Positions 39,519 through 51,100 of a DNA stretch of 64,000 nucleotides are shown one piece after another (positions within the stretch are counted from its first letter, which is position 1; each line of letters opens with the position of its first letter). Origin of the DNA: Rachycentron canadum (taxonomy: Eukaryota; Chordata; Actinopteri; Carangiformes; Rachycentridae); contig CM076668.1 of NCBI GenBank assembly GCA_038496675.1, forward strand, positions 1,489,599 to 1,553,598. The letters run 5' to 3'. Below the pieces are notes generated by a model. The model did no database searches and was not told the origin of the DNA. It was given only the letters and a program-made list of their open reading frames with translations. Both the position numbers and the translations under genes were made by a program.

Positions 39519-40683
39519 GGGGGGGTTCTGCTGTTTTTCTGATGCTACATTGCAGTCTGTGCTCCATTTAGTTCATGTAACCACTAAATGCAACATTTCA
39601 TTACTGCGACTGTCAGAATGGCAGATTCCAGAGCGTCAAACTTATTACTGAACATTAACATATTGACCAATCCATGTGCACAGTTTATTAATCTCTTCAC
39701 TTGTAGTAATCAATATGGTAGCAAACATTATGGGTGTGTCTCCACACTCAAATTGTATTCAATCATATGTGCACTCTCCAGAAGGCTCCGAAGTTTTCCA
39801 TTAACAGTTTTTAAGGGCCTGAGAGAAACATGAAACGATGTCTTGACTCAGTTATCATGCTTTATCAGAATAACCTGAAGTAACCATGGTGTTGCTCCAC
39901 AACTAGGTCACTGTACCAGGTGCCTGTTGCTTCATGTCTGTCCAAGCCCAAAGTGAGCTTGACGCTATGCGCTTGTGGACCAGAACTGGACTGAAACCTA
40001 AAGCTGACAAATAAGATGTAACCGCAACTCTGTCTCAGCCACAAATGACAAACTGGATATGCTGCATTTTTAGAGTCAACTCCAACATCTAGTGTTGCTT
40101 TGTGGAAGTGGGACTGTGGCATTTACATTGAATGAATCTTCTATGTTTGAATACTGGCAATCAAAATGGACCCTTGTGCATTCATATGTGCTGTCTTAGT
40201 AGCTAAGTTTGGTAATCTGTCAGTGGACCCCAAATGCTCATACCTCACACTTTGTATTACTTCTTTTAGTCTTCAGCCAGGATAATCAGGCTGCAGTTAA
40301 CAATTATTTTACTTAACTTGTTTTTCCAAAATGCAAAAATATTCAGTTTACTATGACATTTGAGATGCTTGAACTATAGAAATGTTTGCATTGTTTTACA
40401 CACTTAAGCATGAAAAGGGACTGAAATAATCAATCTTATCAAAATAGTTGTTGATTTAATTTTCTACTTGAGCAATGATATAATGATTGCATCTCCACAG
40501 CTCATACATCAGTGCTGATCGTGTGAGCAGCATAATTTCTCCGAACAACCTCAGCTTATTTTACATCTGCACCCTTATGATGATGGTGATGATGACTCTG
40601 CATAAAGCTTTTATAAAGTATAATTCTCATTTATCCTGAAATAACCTTCAGTAAGCATGTCTTTTTGTGTGGAGATACAGAAG

Positions 40684-41067
40684 CTGTGTCCCAATTCAAT
40701 TCCTTCGTAGCTGTCGTACACCCAAAATGCAAAGGTCTGGTCTACGTCACCAGCTGTGCCAACAGCTCCTGTTGCCTAGCAGCCTTAACAACATGTCATT
40801 TTTTTCACAAATTTGAGGTTTTAAGGCCCCAGGTTTTAACACTTCAGCTGTTAAACTGAGCTGAAACCCAATTCTTAGACTTAAAAGTGTAATCCTCAGG
40901 CTGTCTGTCCATGTTGTTCGCAGTCATTATTTTCATTATTGGCATGCAATGAATCTTGGTAAAAGTCGGACCAAGAAGGATCCACCTGCTGCAGCCTTTG
41001 TTGCCCAGGAACATAAAGATAGGTTTGAAGGAGCCCCTGATCCTGCGGCCCCTGAATTGGGACACAG
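40684..41067. mobile_element. Candidate MITE with 15-bp perfect terminal inverted repeats
   Basis: The left end CTGTGTCCCAATTCA (40,684-40,698) is the exact reverse complement of the right end TGAATTGGGACACAG (41,053-41,067). The 384-bp interior has no coding frame of note. It includes a GGATCCACCTGCTGCAGCC block and CATAAAGATAGG near the right end. Elements ending TGTCCCAATTCA are recalled as widespread in fish genomes. No transposase is present, so it is non-autonomous. The superfamily and target-site duplication were not determined. Confidence 0.6.
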
Positions 41068-42548
41068 AGGCGCTGTAGATCTTTCTGTGCCTTGTGGATT
41101 GTTGAGGGACAGCACTGTCCATACAGGTCACGTTAAAGCCATTGTCATTAACTGCACTACTACCAGCCTCAACCAAGGAATGTTAAATGTCTTCACCCAG
41201 AATGGAAGTAAACACAGTAAACCTCAGGAAAAGTCACTGTGAAATAAAGTAAAAATGAGTCCAAATAAACCAAATAACACCCAATGACGTGAGTTGAGAC
41301 GCTTTTCTAACTCTAGCTCTTTTTGCCTCTTTTACGCTCATAAAATCGATAAAAGTCGAAACACAAACTTAGATCGTGTTCTAAACCAAGAAAAGAAAAC
41401 AAGCACTTTGTTGCTCACACCAGCAGTTTTTTTTTTTGTTTTTTTTTTATAATGCAGAACTTCTCCTGTTTGACCTTGAATCAACTTAATGTTTGTCATC
41501 ATTGCTGCTGCCATGTGTTTGTTGGCTTCTGTATAGTCTGGCATGTTTGGAGATTTCTTATTTACTTCCAATTGTGATACACTTTGCTGGAGGTTTTATG
41601 TTTTGGTTTTGGGACATGGAAATAAAAGATTTTTTTTTTTTTATTAATAATTGACTTGTATTTAGTACTGTATTTAACTGTCATATATTTATATATCTAC
41701 AGGGTTGACCACTTTGAAATACCTCAGCATCAGTGCCGTGACATTATGGACAAACATTTATGGTCCGTACACTCTTCAAAAAATCCACTTTGATTTTCTG
41801 ACAGTTTTTTTTTTTTTTTTTTTAAATCTTTCTTAACTAAGTTGACAACTATTAGTTGGGATTACATGAAAATATGATAATGGCTTTATTTCTGTTTTCT
41901 GGTGGTAAGTTAAGTGATAATCTATATTTTTCAAACAAAACGACCAACAAAACCAACTTATTTAAAACGGGTTATTGACTAATAGCTATATACTTAATTT
42001 ACTAAAGCTTTATACGTCCAGTCTTAGTGTTATTGTTGATAGTAAATCATTAACAAGGGTCAATGTGTTTAATTCCACATTAAATCTAAGAGGCTAATTT
42101 TGCAGCCATTGTTCTAATGAGTTGTTTATCTGTTTTTTTTTTGTTGATCTGAGAGATTTTCTTGAAAAACAAGGCAAGTTAAAAACACAAACTGCTGCTG
42201 TGCTATTGGTACAATTTCTGCACGACCACAGCTGTCACTGCAAGGTTGTGAGGTGTGCGGTATTGTTGGTCTGCGCCCTGAGGGGAAATGACGCTAAGTG
42301 CATGATGACCAGCAGCACGCAGCCATTGTCAAATTTGGGATCTTAACTTCCTGCTTGTTGTTGATTCCCTCTTCTTCCTCATTCTTCAGTAGTGAAACAG
42401 GTTTCGTATGGAAGCTGACATTTTTGGACAGTTGTGTCTTTATCTTCATGGATGGATTTTTTTAAATTGGCTTTATTTTGCTTTTTTTGGCCTGGATTTT
42501 CTCTAAAATACTAAAGCGTCCAGCCTCAGTGATTTCAAAAATAAGTGA

Positions 42549-42558
42549 TTTATTTATT
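42549..42558 (-). terminator. Candidate polyadenylation signals for the minus-strand exon
   Basis: TTTATTTATT on the plus strand reads as two overlapping AATAAA hexamers on the minus strand. They lie about 130 bp beyond the stop codon of the exon at 42,689-43,023, supporting that it ends a real transcript. Confidence 0.4.
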
Positions 42559-42688
42559 TCTTCTTCTTCTTCTTTTCCCCTCTAGACCAGCTTGGTCTCT
42601 TGGCTATTTATCTGCAGACATTTTACCTTTAACATGAGATGGAAATACATTGATTCTGTCCTATTCAATGAGGCAGAAATTATATGGT

Positions 42689-43023
42689 TTAGTTTCGAAT
42701 CGACTCTAAATACACAAACACTGTAGCATGAGAGTCACTCTTCTCCACATACGGAGCCAGTGGACTGCAGGTTTCTTCTAGGATCAAGGACTCATCCACC
42801 ATATTGAAGCTTATTTCACATGGAGATATGACACCAACGAAGGACCCATCATAGTCAAAGCCTCCACTGTAACAGTGGTTCTGGGCTCCACAGTTATCCA
42901 CAGTCGAGCCATCGTTGGAGCCCCACGTCCAGTAGACGGAGTTCCACTCATCTGTGTCGTCAGGCAGCCTGCGCACCCCAACAGAGGGCTGTAGAGCGGG
43001 AAGGCACTGGCCTGAGACGGGGA
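42689..43023 (-). CDS. Unrecognised terminal exon of a minus-strand gene or relic
   Basis: After a good pyrimidine tract and acceptor (TGTTCTCCCTGGCAG on the minus strand) an open frame of 110 codons runs to a stop, with overlapping AATAAA signals downstream. The peptide starts PVSGQCLPALQPSVGVRRL and contains DEWNSVYWTWGSNDGST, DNCGAQNHCYSGGFDYDGSF, ISPCEISFNMVDESLILEE and PYVEKSDSHATVFVYLES. Five cysteines, aromatic residues and balanced composition look like a folded, possibly extracellular domain rather than chance translation. I do not recognise the family. Upstream exons would have to fit between 43.0 kb and the naglu start at 45.1 kb, or be lost; none was identified. The prior exon would contribute the first base of its first codon. 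Confidence 0.45.
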
Positions 43024-44880
43024 CTGCCAGGGAGAACAGAGACCAGGCTCAGGTCTGTGAAGGGTAAAATCTCATGCATACACAAAGCTGTGATGGGCCG
43101 CTGAACACTGACAATGAGTTTAACATGAGAAGATCCTCTTCTCTCAAAGTTCTGGATACAATACTTTGAGAATATTAGGCTGGTCCTCTCTATTTTTATT
43201 AACCTTAATTTTTATCTCAAGTCTCTCAATACCCTGTCTGTCTTCACAAGTATATAGTTTTAGTAGCGCCTGCACCTGTGGGGTTCTTCGATAGAATCCT
43301 TTATATGGGGCCTCAGCAGTACAGTTTGGATGATTTTATGCAGCAGTGTACGACATAAAATTGTTTGCTAGATTGACATAAATCTATAGAAATGCAGGAT
43401 ATTTATTGGATTGACTGTCCCTGTCTCTGATTTATATAGAGATGAATTCAGATATGTTTTAATGTCATGTTCACATGAATGAAATGGTGAAATTAAATAA
43501 TATTCAGTCTGGTTTTCAGATGATTAGAGTCACATAATCAATATTTCTCTTTTAGATGTTAAACAGCCCAAAACATCAAGAATAAAACACTCTGGTATAA
43601 TAACAATGGAGCTGCTTGGAGAACTGCAATAAAGTCAAATCAGTTGTATGAATACAATTAGAGGGTAAAGCATTGACTGATGGCAATATATTATTTTGTA
43701 TTGTGACTCAGACCAATGAGGATGGATAGATTGAGAATAACTCATTAGAGGACCAATAAAAAGCTCAAAACCCTTTTACATTTCACCTTTATTTAGGCTC
43801 AGCTGATAAAAAAAAAAAAAAAAAAAAAAGCAGCCAAAGATAACTAGGAGGTGAAGTCAGGGAGCAGGCGACAACAACAGCAACAACCAGCAGAACCAGG
43901 CAAGTGAGCTACAACACGGATGAATTGACGAATTGAATCTGGCTGAGCGTCAGCGACAATGGATCAGTATATACTACAAGTAAGCAACAGGTGAGCACAT
44001 GGGCGGGGAGGAGTCAGGTGAAGGGATGTTTTGATGAGTGGTGACATTATTCTGATTCTTAACTTAAATAAAGTTCCAATACCACAGTGTAAATACTATT
44101 TTTTTTTTTTTACATCGAGTATTATCCCAAAAATATAAAAGCAAAAGGTACCTAAAAACTGTAAGAATAAATGTAATGATGACTTTAGTAAAGACATTTA
44201 ATGAGATGGGTTGCTTGGTCACCTGAGTTATGATCAGCTGTTATGTAACCGATGTCACTTGACAATGTTTTGTGCTTGATGAGCAGAAGTCTTGAGAAAA
44301 TGGGTTGTGGCTCACAGCAGAATGTCACAAGCCAGTCAGCTGCATGCAACTTCAGACATGTTAGTTCTCTTGGCATCAACTATATTTTCCAAAGAATTTA
44401 ATTAATACTTTGCTACAAGCAGAACAGAAACTTTCTTAGTTTCATGGTTTGGCCGCCAACCTAATCCACTTTTCATATTAAAGGTCATTTATAGCCTAAA
44501 GCTGGATTCATCTGTGTTCTTTGATTCTAAATCTGTCTCCTATATTAATATATATTATTCATATTCTATGAATGAATGAATACTGTGACAGTATCAAAGG
44601 TCTCAGTCCACAGAGAAATGCTCACAGCCTGTGTTTAGAAACCGGGCCTGGCATGGTAAACACCACAGCCAGTTCTGTCTGGAAGACCACATGAAGAGGG
44701 GGGATCATAAGTACATGAGTCAAATAATCGGCAGTAAATGGAAGGTTGTTTTTTTTTTGTTTTTTTTTTAAACAAACGCTGGAGAATGAACATAGCAAGA
44801 TACTAACACTTTACAACCGTGACCCATTTGTCCTGCTTCTAATTTGGACTTTGTCTCCTCTGTGAGCCTTAAATGACAAC
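43024..44880. other. Spacer between the minus-strand exon and the naglu promoter
   Basis: Mostly AT-rich non-coding DNA. A 21-base A run at about 43,809 is followed by a GC-richer, CAACAACAGCAACAACCAGC-containing block (43,830-44,040) that looks like an interspersed repeat of unknown class. I see no coding exon. Confidence 0.5.
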
Positions 44881-44899
44881 AGGTAAAAGGTTGTTTTCA

Positions 44900-45132
44900 C
44901 CTCCTGACACGATCACATGACTGCACCTGGACTCAGGCCGCCTCATGACACCTTCATCTCACCGGCCACCCGATTGGCTGCGAGTGACGCTGGAGCCGGA
45001 GCCTCGCGCTCTGATTGGCCAACAGCTTCTTTGTAAACCAACGCTTCCTGGTTCTCTGCAATTGGGGAAATAAACTTGTTTTTAAACCCGTGCCACGGTG
45101 GGAAGGTCTGAATCTGCTGAAAGCCGGTGAAC
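44900..45132 (+). promoter_or_regulatory. naglu promoter region with inverted CCAAT boxes and a TFEB-like E-box
   Basis: Just before the naglu ATG there are two ATTGG (inverted CCAAT) motifs at 44,973 and 45,014, CpG-containing GC-rich DNA, and TCACATGA at 44,913-44,920. There is no TATA box. Paired CCAAT boxes suit a housekeeping promoter. TCACATGA is a variant of the site bound by MiT/TFE factors, which control many lysosomal genes. Function is inferred only. Confidence 0.4.
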
Positions 45133-48100
45133 ATGTCGCCCGGAGGCGGCAGCAGCAGCAGCAGCCTGGTCCTGGTCCTGGGCGTCGTGCTCTGTCTCTC
45201 CATGACAGCTCAGTGTAGGTTCCCCACCCTGGACCGCGTCAAACCGGGAGCCAGCGACGAGGCGCAGGGGCGAGCGGTGGTGGAGCTGCTGAAGCGGCTG
45301 CTCGGGAACAGGTCCACCGAGTTCATGGTGTCAGTCAACAGGAGCCTTTCCAACGACAGCCTGGACGTGTGCGAGCTCAGGTCCACTAAAAACAATAAGA
45401 TAGTGGCCACGGGCAGCACCGGAGTGGCCCTGGCGTCTGGCATTTACAACTATCTGAAATATTTCTGCAACTGCCATGTTTCCTGGTCCGGCGACCAGCT
45501 GGATCTGCCCAGTCCTCTGCCAAGGCTGACCGGCGTCCTGCGCATCAGCACCCAGCACAGGTCAGTGACCCCCCCCCCCTCCACCTGGAGGAGGCCTGCT
45601 TTATAATTAGAACAATTAGCCACTTCACAATTGTTTTTAATTACTGTTAAACACCTTTACACAGGCGTAGTTCATTTCCAATATGTGCTGCCTTAGGGGG
45701 AAGACTTCCCATAGACTTAACACTATAAAAAAAAAAAGGAGTTAAGGATGCATCACTAATGTTTTCTTGAAGTGTTAAAGTAAAAGATCTAAAGAGGGGG
45801 GCCAATAAGCAATACAAATGTCAGCTACCTGAGCTGTAAAAACATGATATCAGTGTGCGTCCTGTGACCTCCGCTGTCGTGCTGGCATTGTGGGAAAAAC
45901 CTGCTGTGTTCTGGCACTGAAGTCCCCCGACCGCCTCTTGTTTTATCTTCTTGGGGTTGCTGGTTCACTCCTAACCAGCCCCTTTTGACATAGTCTTTAT
46001 TACACCATTATGTCTGTCCTTGCACCTGCTGCCCCTGGGCTTCTAGGTCCTTTCCAGACTTCCAGAGCCTCTCTATATGCCCATTCATGCTTAGTCATGT
46101 CTTATTTTTTAAATGCCATTTGTTATTCACAATAATAAGGTTTAAACAATACAAGCACACTTTCCATCAAATCAATAGAGTGCAATGAGTGTGATTATCT
46201 TTAACACAATATGTGCATCAAATCATATATAATGTTGTGAGGTTCACATGAGACATGATTGGAATAATGCTTTAAAACAGTAGTTTAACATATTTCTGCT
46301 TAATACCTTTCACGTAACATAACACATCGCAATCACCATTAGCCATTGCATTTTTGTCCTCATCAGCACGTCACGAGTCTCCAGCAAAAAAAACAAAAAA
46401 ACGATACAACACTGGTCAATGGCAAATGAAGACTCGTGGAAATGCAGTTGCCTTTCTTTTCCTGCGGGGTTTGTTTGATTGATCTGTAGAAACAGTTGAT
46501 GGTGCAAAGTTTACTGACATCAGCAAAACAAGGTCTTTTGAAAATGTCGTTTCCAAATGGATTTCACGGCTGCAGCAGCTGTTCACGAGTGTGTGAACTT
46601 TCCCACATTGAGGAACCACTTATTGAGCAACCTGAAGACGATCTGCTGACTTAGTTGATGTGTTTCATCAGGCCAGCTAAAATCTGGGTGTCTGTGCTGC
46701 CCTGTAAATCTCTATTTTATTGACATTGATAAAACTTTATGAATAAGAGCACCCTGGTATGTGTGTTTGCGGTATTTGGGGGGGGGGGCATGTAACCCCC
46801 AGCCCCCTCCTCTGCAACGCGGCACAACAAAACTTGTGGGTGCATGACAAATGGAGCCTTGTCACACATTATTTTTCATTGTTTACTGTGAGCACTATGG
46901 ACACTTGTGCCATGGCCGGGCCCTTTAAAGGACCCTTCCTTTCAATTATCTGTTGTGCATTAGACCCGCATCAGCTCACCCCAGTTATGTCATGGGCACA
47001 GTAGTTAGATTGAAAAGATGCACATGGCACAGTTTGGTTTTCCCATGACTATAACTTTATGGTGGAGGGCAACTCTTAGCCAGTTTGAAGCTTTTGATCA
47101 CGCTGAGCCAGAACCAGAGCCTACAGTATACAAAAAGACCAAAATACTGTAAATGCTTTTTTTTAGAGAAGTGGTGGTACAGTTTCCATGGCTCACATAA
47201 GATTAGTAGCCACACAGGTAATGCTTTGTAACTGAAGTGCAGCCATAGTAAGAAGTTAGTGGTGGCGAGTGGTGCCCTGTCAGGTATGTGTATATGAAGG
47301 TGGCTGGCTGCTGTTATACAGATGCAGTGAGTCTGAAACAATAAGTCTTCACTTCACACATGTTGCTAGATGTGAACAACAGGAAATATTTTAAATATAA
47401 CCACGGTTCCTTATCAAGTCAAACTCTGTCTGTCAGCTCAGAAATCATTCGTAGTGCTGAGGAAAGGAGCGAGAGAAACGTTCAGGTGACTGAACTCTGT
47501 CTGGACATCTCAGTCCTTGAACTGAAATTAAACACATCAAATCTACTGTATAGAGGAAATATCTCATTACAATTTTTTTTTACTCAATGCACCTTCACTC
47601 CTCATCGTCACATGTTGATGAAGGTGATGAATAAGATGGCCTAATTTGTTCATTTACTTGCTACCATGTAATGCTGAGGAAGAAAGACTGCTGAAGTAAT
47701 TTGTTTGAGGGTGGCACAGTGGAGTAGTGGTTAGCACTGTGGCCTCACCGCCAGATGGCTCTGGGTTCATGCTCTGGGTTCATGCTCTGGGCATGTTCTT
47801 CCTGATGAGTCTCCGGGTGCTCCGGCTTCCTCCCACAGTCCAAAGACATGTACATTAGGTTTAAATGTAAGAGTGAATAGTTGTTTGTCTCTATATGTTG
47901 GCCCTATGATAGATAAATCTTGAGTTATGTAAGGTGCAGCAGTGATGCAGAGTATTGCACAGTTGTTATTATTATTATTAATTCAGTGTCTATTGCTTTC
48001 AGAGGGCAGAGTTATAGAGTCCGATGGCCACTGGCAGGAACGATCATGTCTGCAATGATTTCTTGTGACGCTCGGTGGTTCATCTTAGTGGGACGAGTCT

Positions 48101-51100
48101 GAGCCTGAAGCTGCTCCTGTGTTTGTCCAGCACGTCGTGTAGCGAGTGGGAGACATTGTCCAGGATAGTCCGTAACTTAGTCGGCATCCTCCTCTCTGAC
48201 ACCGCTGCCAGAGAGTCCAGCTCCACCCCTTACAACATCACAGGCCTTGCAGATAAGCTTGTTGGCATCTGCTACCTTCAACCTGTTGCCCGGCACACGA
48301 CAGGAAACAGGAGAGAACTGGCCACCACAGACTTGTAGAACATCCTCAGCATCGTCTGTCGTTGAAGGACCTCAGCCTCCTCAGAAAATACAGACTGCTC
48401 TGGCCCTTCCTGTAGACAGCTTCAGTGTTCTTAGCACAGTCCACTTTATTGTCAGTGTAAACTCCAAAGTACTTGTATTCCTCCACAGTGTCCACAGAGA
48501 CCCCCTGGATGGAAACAGGAGTCACTGGAGTCTTGGTCTTCTTCAGGTCCACAACCAGCTCCTTCGTCTTTGTCACACTGAGCTGTAGATGGTTTCTATC
48601 ACACCACAGCCCTGTACTCAGACTCATATCCCTCGCTGATAGATCCAACCAGTGCACATCATCAGAAAACGTCTGAAGATGGCAGGATGGCAGTAGTTGA
48701 AGTCTGTAGTGTAGAAGCTGAATAGCAAGAGAGGGAGGACAATCCCCTGTGGGGCCCTGTAGTCTGACCACTCTGTCTGACACACAGTGTTGTAAGCGCA
48801 CATACTGTGGTCTGCCAGTCAGGTAGTTCACAATCCAGGACACGAGAGGGGCATCCACCTGCATCACTGTCAGCTTCTCACCCAGTAGAGCTGCATGGAT
48901 GGTGCTGAACGCACTGGAGAAGTCAAAGAACATGACTCTCACAGTGCTTACCGGCTTGTCCAGGTGAGCAGGTAGATGGCTCCCAGTCGGGGCTGGTAGT
49001 TGAGCTGAAGGGGGTCCGTGAGTGTCCTGACCATAGGCCTGACCAGTCTCTTTAGGGTCTTCATGATATGGGACATCAATGCTACCGGTCTGTAACAATA
49101 TATGTGTGTTTGTGTCTAGATTCCGGTATTACCAGAACGTCTGCACATTTAGCTACTCCTCTGTGTGGTGGGACTGGCCAAGATGGGAAAGAGAGATCGA
49201 CTGGATGGCTCTCAATGGAATCAACCTGCCGCTGGCCTTCACTGGACAAGAGGCCCTTTGGCAAGAGGTGAGAGTCAACCTGTCAACCTTAAACTGACCA
49301 CACAAAATCTACATGACCACCGGTCTTAGTGTTTGTGTTTGCTGCACTGTTGGCGCCTTTGAAGCTGGATTTAAATATACTTCATACATAATTTGACATG
49401 TGCAGCAGCATGTGAACATCAACTCGTGAACTTGTCGTGCATCTTTCAGGTTTACCGTGCCCTTGGGTTGAACCAGTCAGAGATTGAGGAGTTCTTCTCT
49501 GGCCCGGCGTTTCTGGCCTGGAACCGTATGGGAAACATGTTCGAGTTTGGCGGGCCTCTGCCACAGTCCTGGCACGTGAACCAGCTCTACCTCCAAGTAC
49601 TGAAACCTCAACACTTGTCAACAAGCTCCACTGCAGAATCAGAACATTTCTTTCTTTGGCACCCCATATTGGTTGTGTTTTACACACTGGATGAGGATGA
49701 ATGAGCTGAAAGTAGGATTCGGAATGTGTAAAAATGATTTTTAACATTACACAGATTCTTTTAAATTTAATTCCAGTTTTGGAGAGAAATGTTGTGTGGT
49801 CTCCTTAAAGGGAAACACATTTCCTGTATCACACTAACTGACTAGACAACAGACAACAGATGTATTAGATAAGGTTCAGTCCATCAGGTTTCTCCAGGTT
49901 TGGAAGCAACTCCTGTCATATAAGATAACATTGTACCCACCAAAGTAAAAGCTGAAACGTTCAGGCAGTGGTTTGATGTAATTAAATACGTTAACTTAAG
50001 TTCTGTAATTAAATACACATTTTCAGTATTTGGACTTCATTTACTTAAATGCAGCATTAAAAGTACCCAGACTTATGTCTGTGGCCAGCTGAGCCTAAAT
50101 GAGGAGTAGAAATGACACAAAGAGGCTGTGCTTAAAGTCATTTCAAGCTTTTCCTCAGGCATTGACAACATTAATCTGTAATGTAATCAGATTAGTCAGT
50201 TCATCGTCTACTGTCCCCAGGCCAGTTCACCTGAACAAGAGGAGAGGTCAGAAAGAGGTCAGAATTGAAACAGGAAGTGGCTCTGTAAACTGCAATGGAC
50301 GATTACAACAGACAGTTTGAATCATTTTGAGTTGAGTAGTGTTAATGTTCCCCTTTGTTTTCTCTTCTGGCTGATCTGGGGTGTGTTTGAAGCCTTATTA
50401 CCTCTCATGTTTTTGCACTTTCTCACCTAGAATGATGGCCAAAGCTTCAACAATAGGAACCAAGTTTTCATAAAGCAGAATTATGGTTTAAGGGCCTTTT
50501 TATATGTAACTTTTATGATCAGATGCTGGTATGAATCCCCTCACATCATTTTTCTTTTTTCTTTGCAGTTTAAAATCTTGGAGAGAATGAGGTCTTTTGG
50601 GATGATTCCAGTGCTGCCGGCCTTCTCCGGGAACATTCCCAAAGGAATCCTCAGGTGATGCAATGTTTCTCTGTTGTGCATTTTTCTGCTTTGTACACAG
50701 GGTATTACAACTCTACCAGTGCTGGACCCATTAAGGAGTGGAGACCAAACCAACTTGTGTGGGCTCTTTGACGGGCATCCTCTTAAATGTACCTCCTAAG
50801 TGACATTGAACATACCTTGTGATTTCATATATGATGCTACTTATGTGTCTGTGACATCTGTAGCTAGTTGGCATCCGATCACAATGTATCTCAAAGGAAT
50901 CTTAAAGCATGAGGTTCTCAGTCTCCGTGGGCTGAAATGCTGCTCCTTTGTCTTCATTGGTAAAGAAGTATTTAGATCAATACTGTGAATATACTCAATT
51001 ACACATAATTACAATTTACACCAAAGACCTGCAGTGAATATGTCACTTAAAGGACAAGTGTGTAGGATTTAGAGAAATCTATGAGCAGTAAATGATTCTA

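Larger units (their letters stand above)
36890..42540. other. stat5 3' UTR and spacer, no recognised exon
   Basis: AT-rich non-coding sequence with several poly-T tracts (41,427-41,448; 41,631; 41,806). It contains the assembly gap and the TIR-bearing element, listed separately. The remainder shows no splice-bounded open frame that I recognise. Confidence 0.6.

Noticed and set aside
39050..39651. Open frames of up to 182 codons across the assembly gap
   Set aside because: They consist almost entirely of unknown bases.
45127..45132. GTG start for naglu two codons upstream of the ATG
   Set aside because: Vertebrate nuclear genes start at ATG. The ATG at 45,133 directly precedes the signal peptide.
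48247..48588. 113-codon plus-strand frame in naglu intron 1
   Set aside because: It is antisense to the LINE fragment.
48346..49098. 250-codon minus-strand frame as a host gene
   Set aside because: It is LINE reverse transcriptase with frameshifts and a missing APQG box, truncated at the 5' end and with an (AAT)n tail. It is a dead transposon copy and not a gene.
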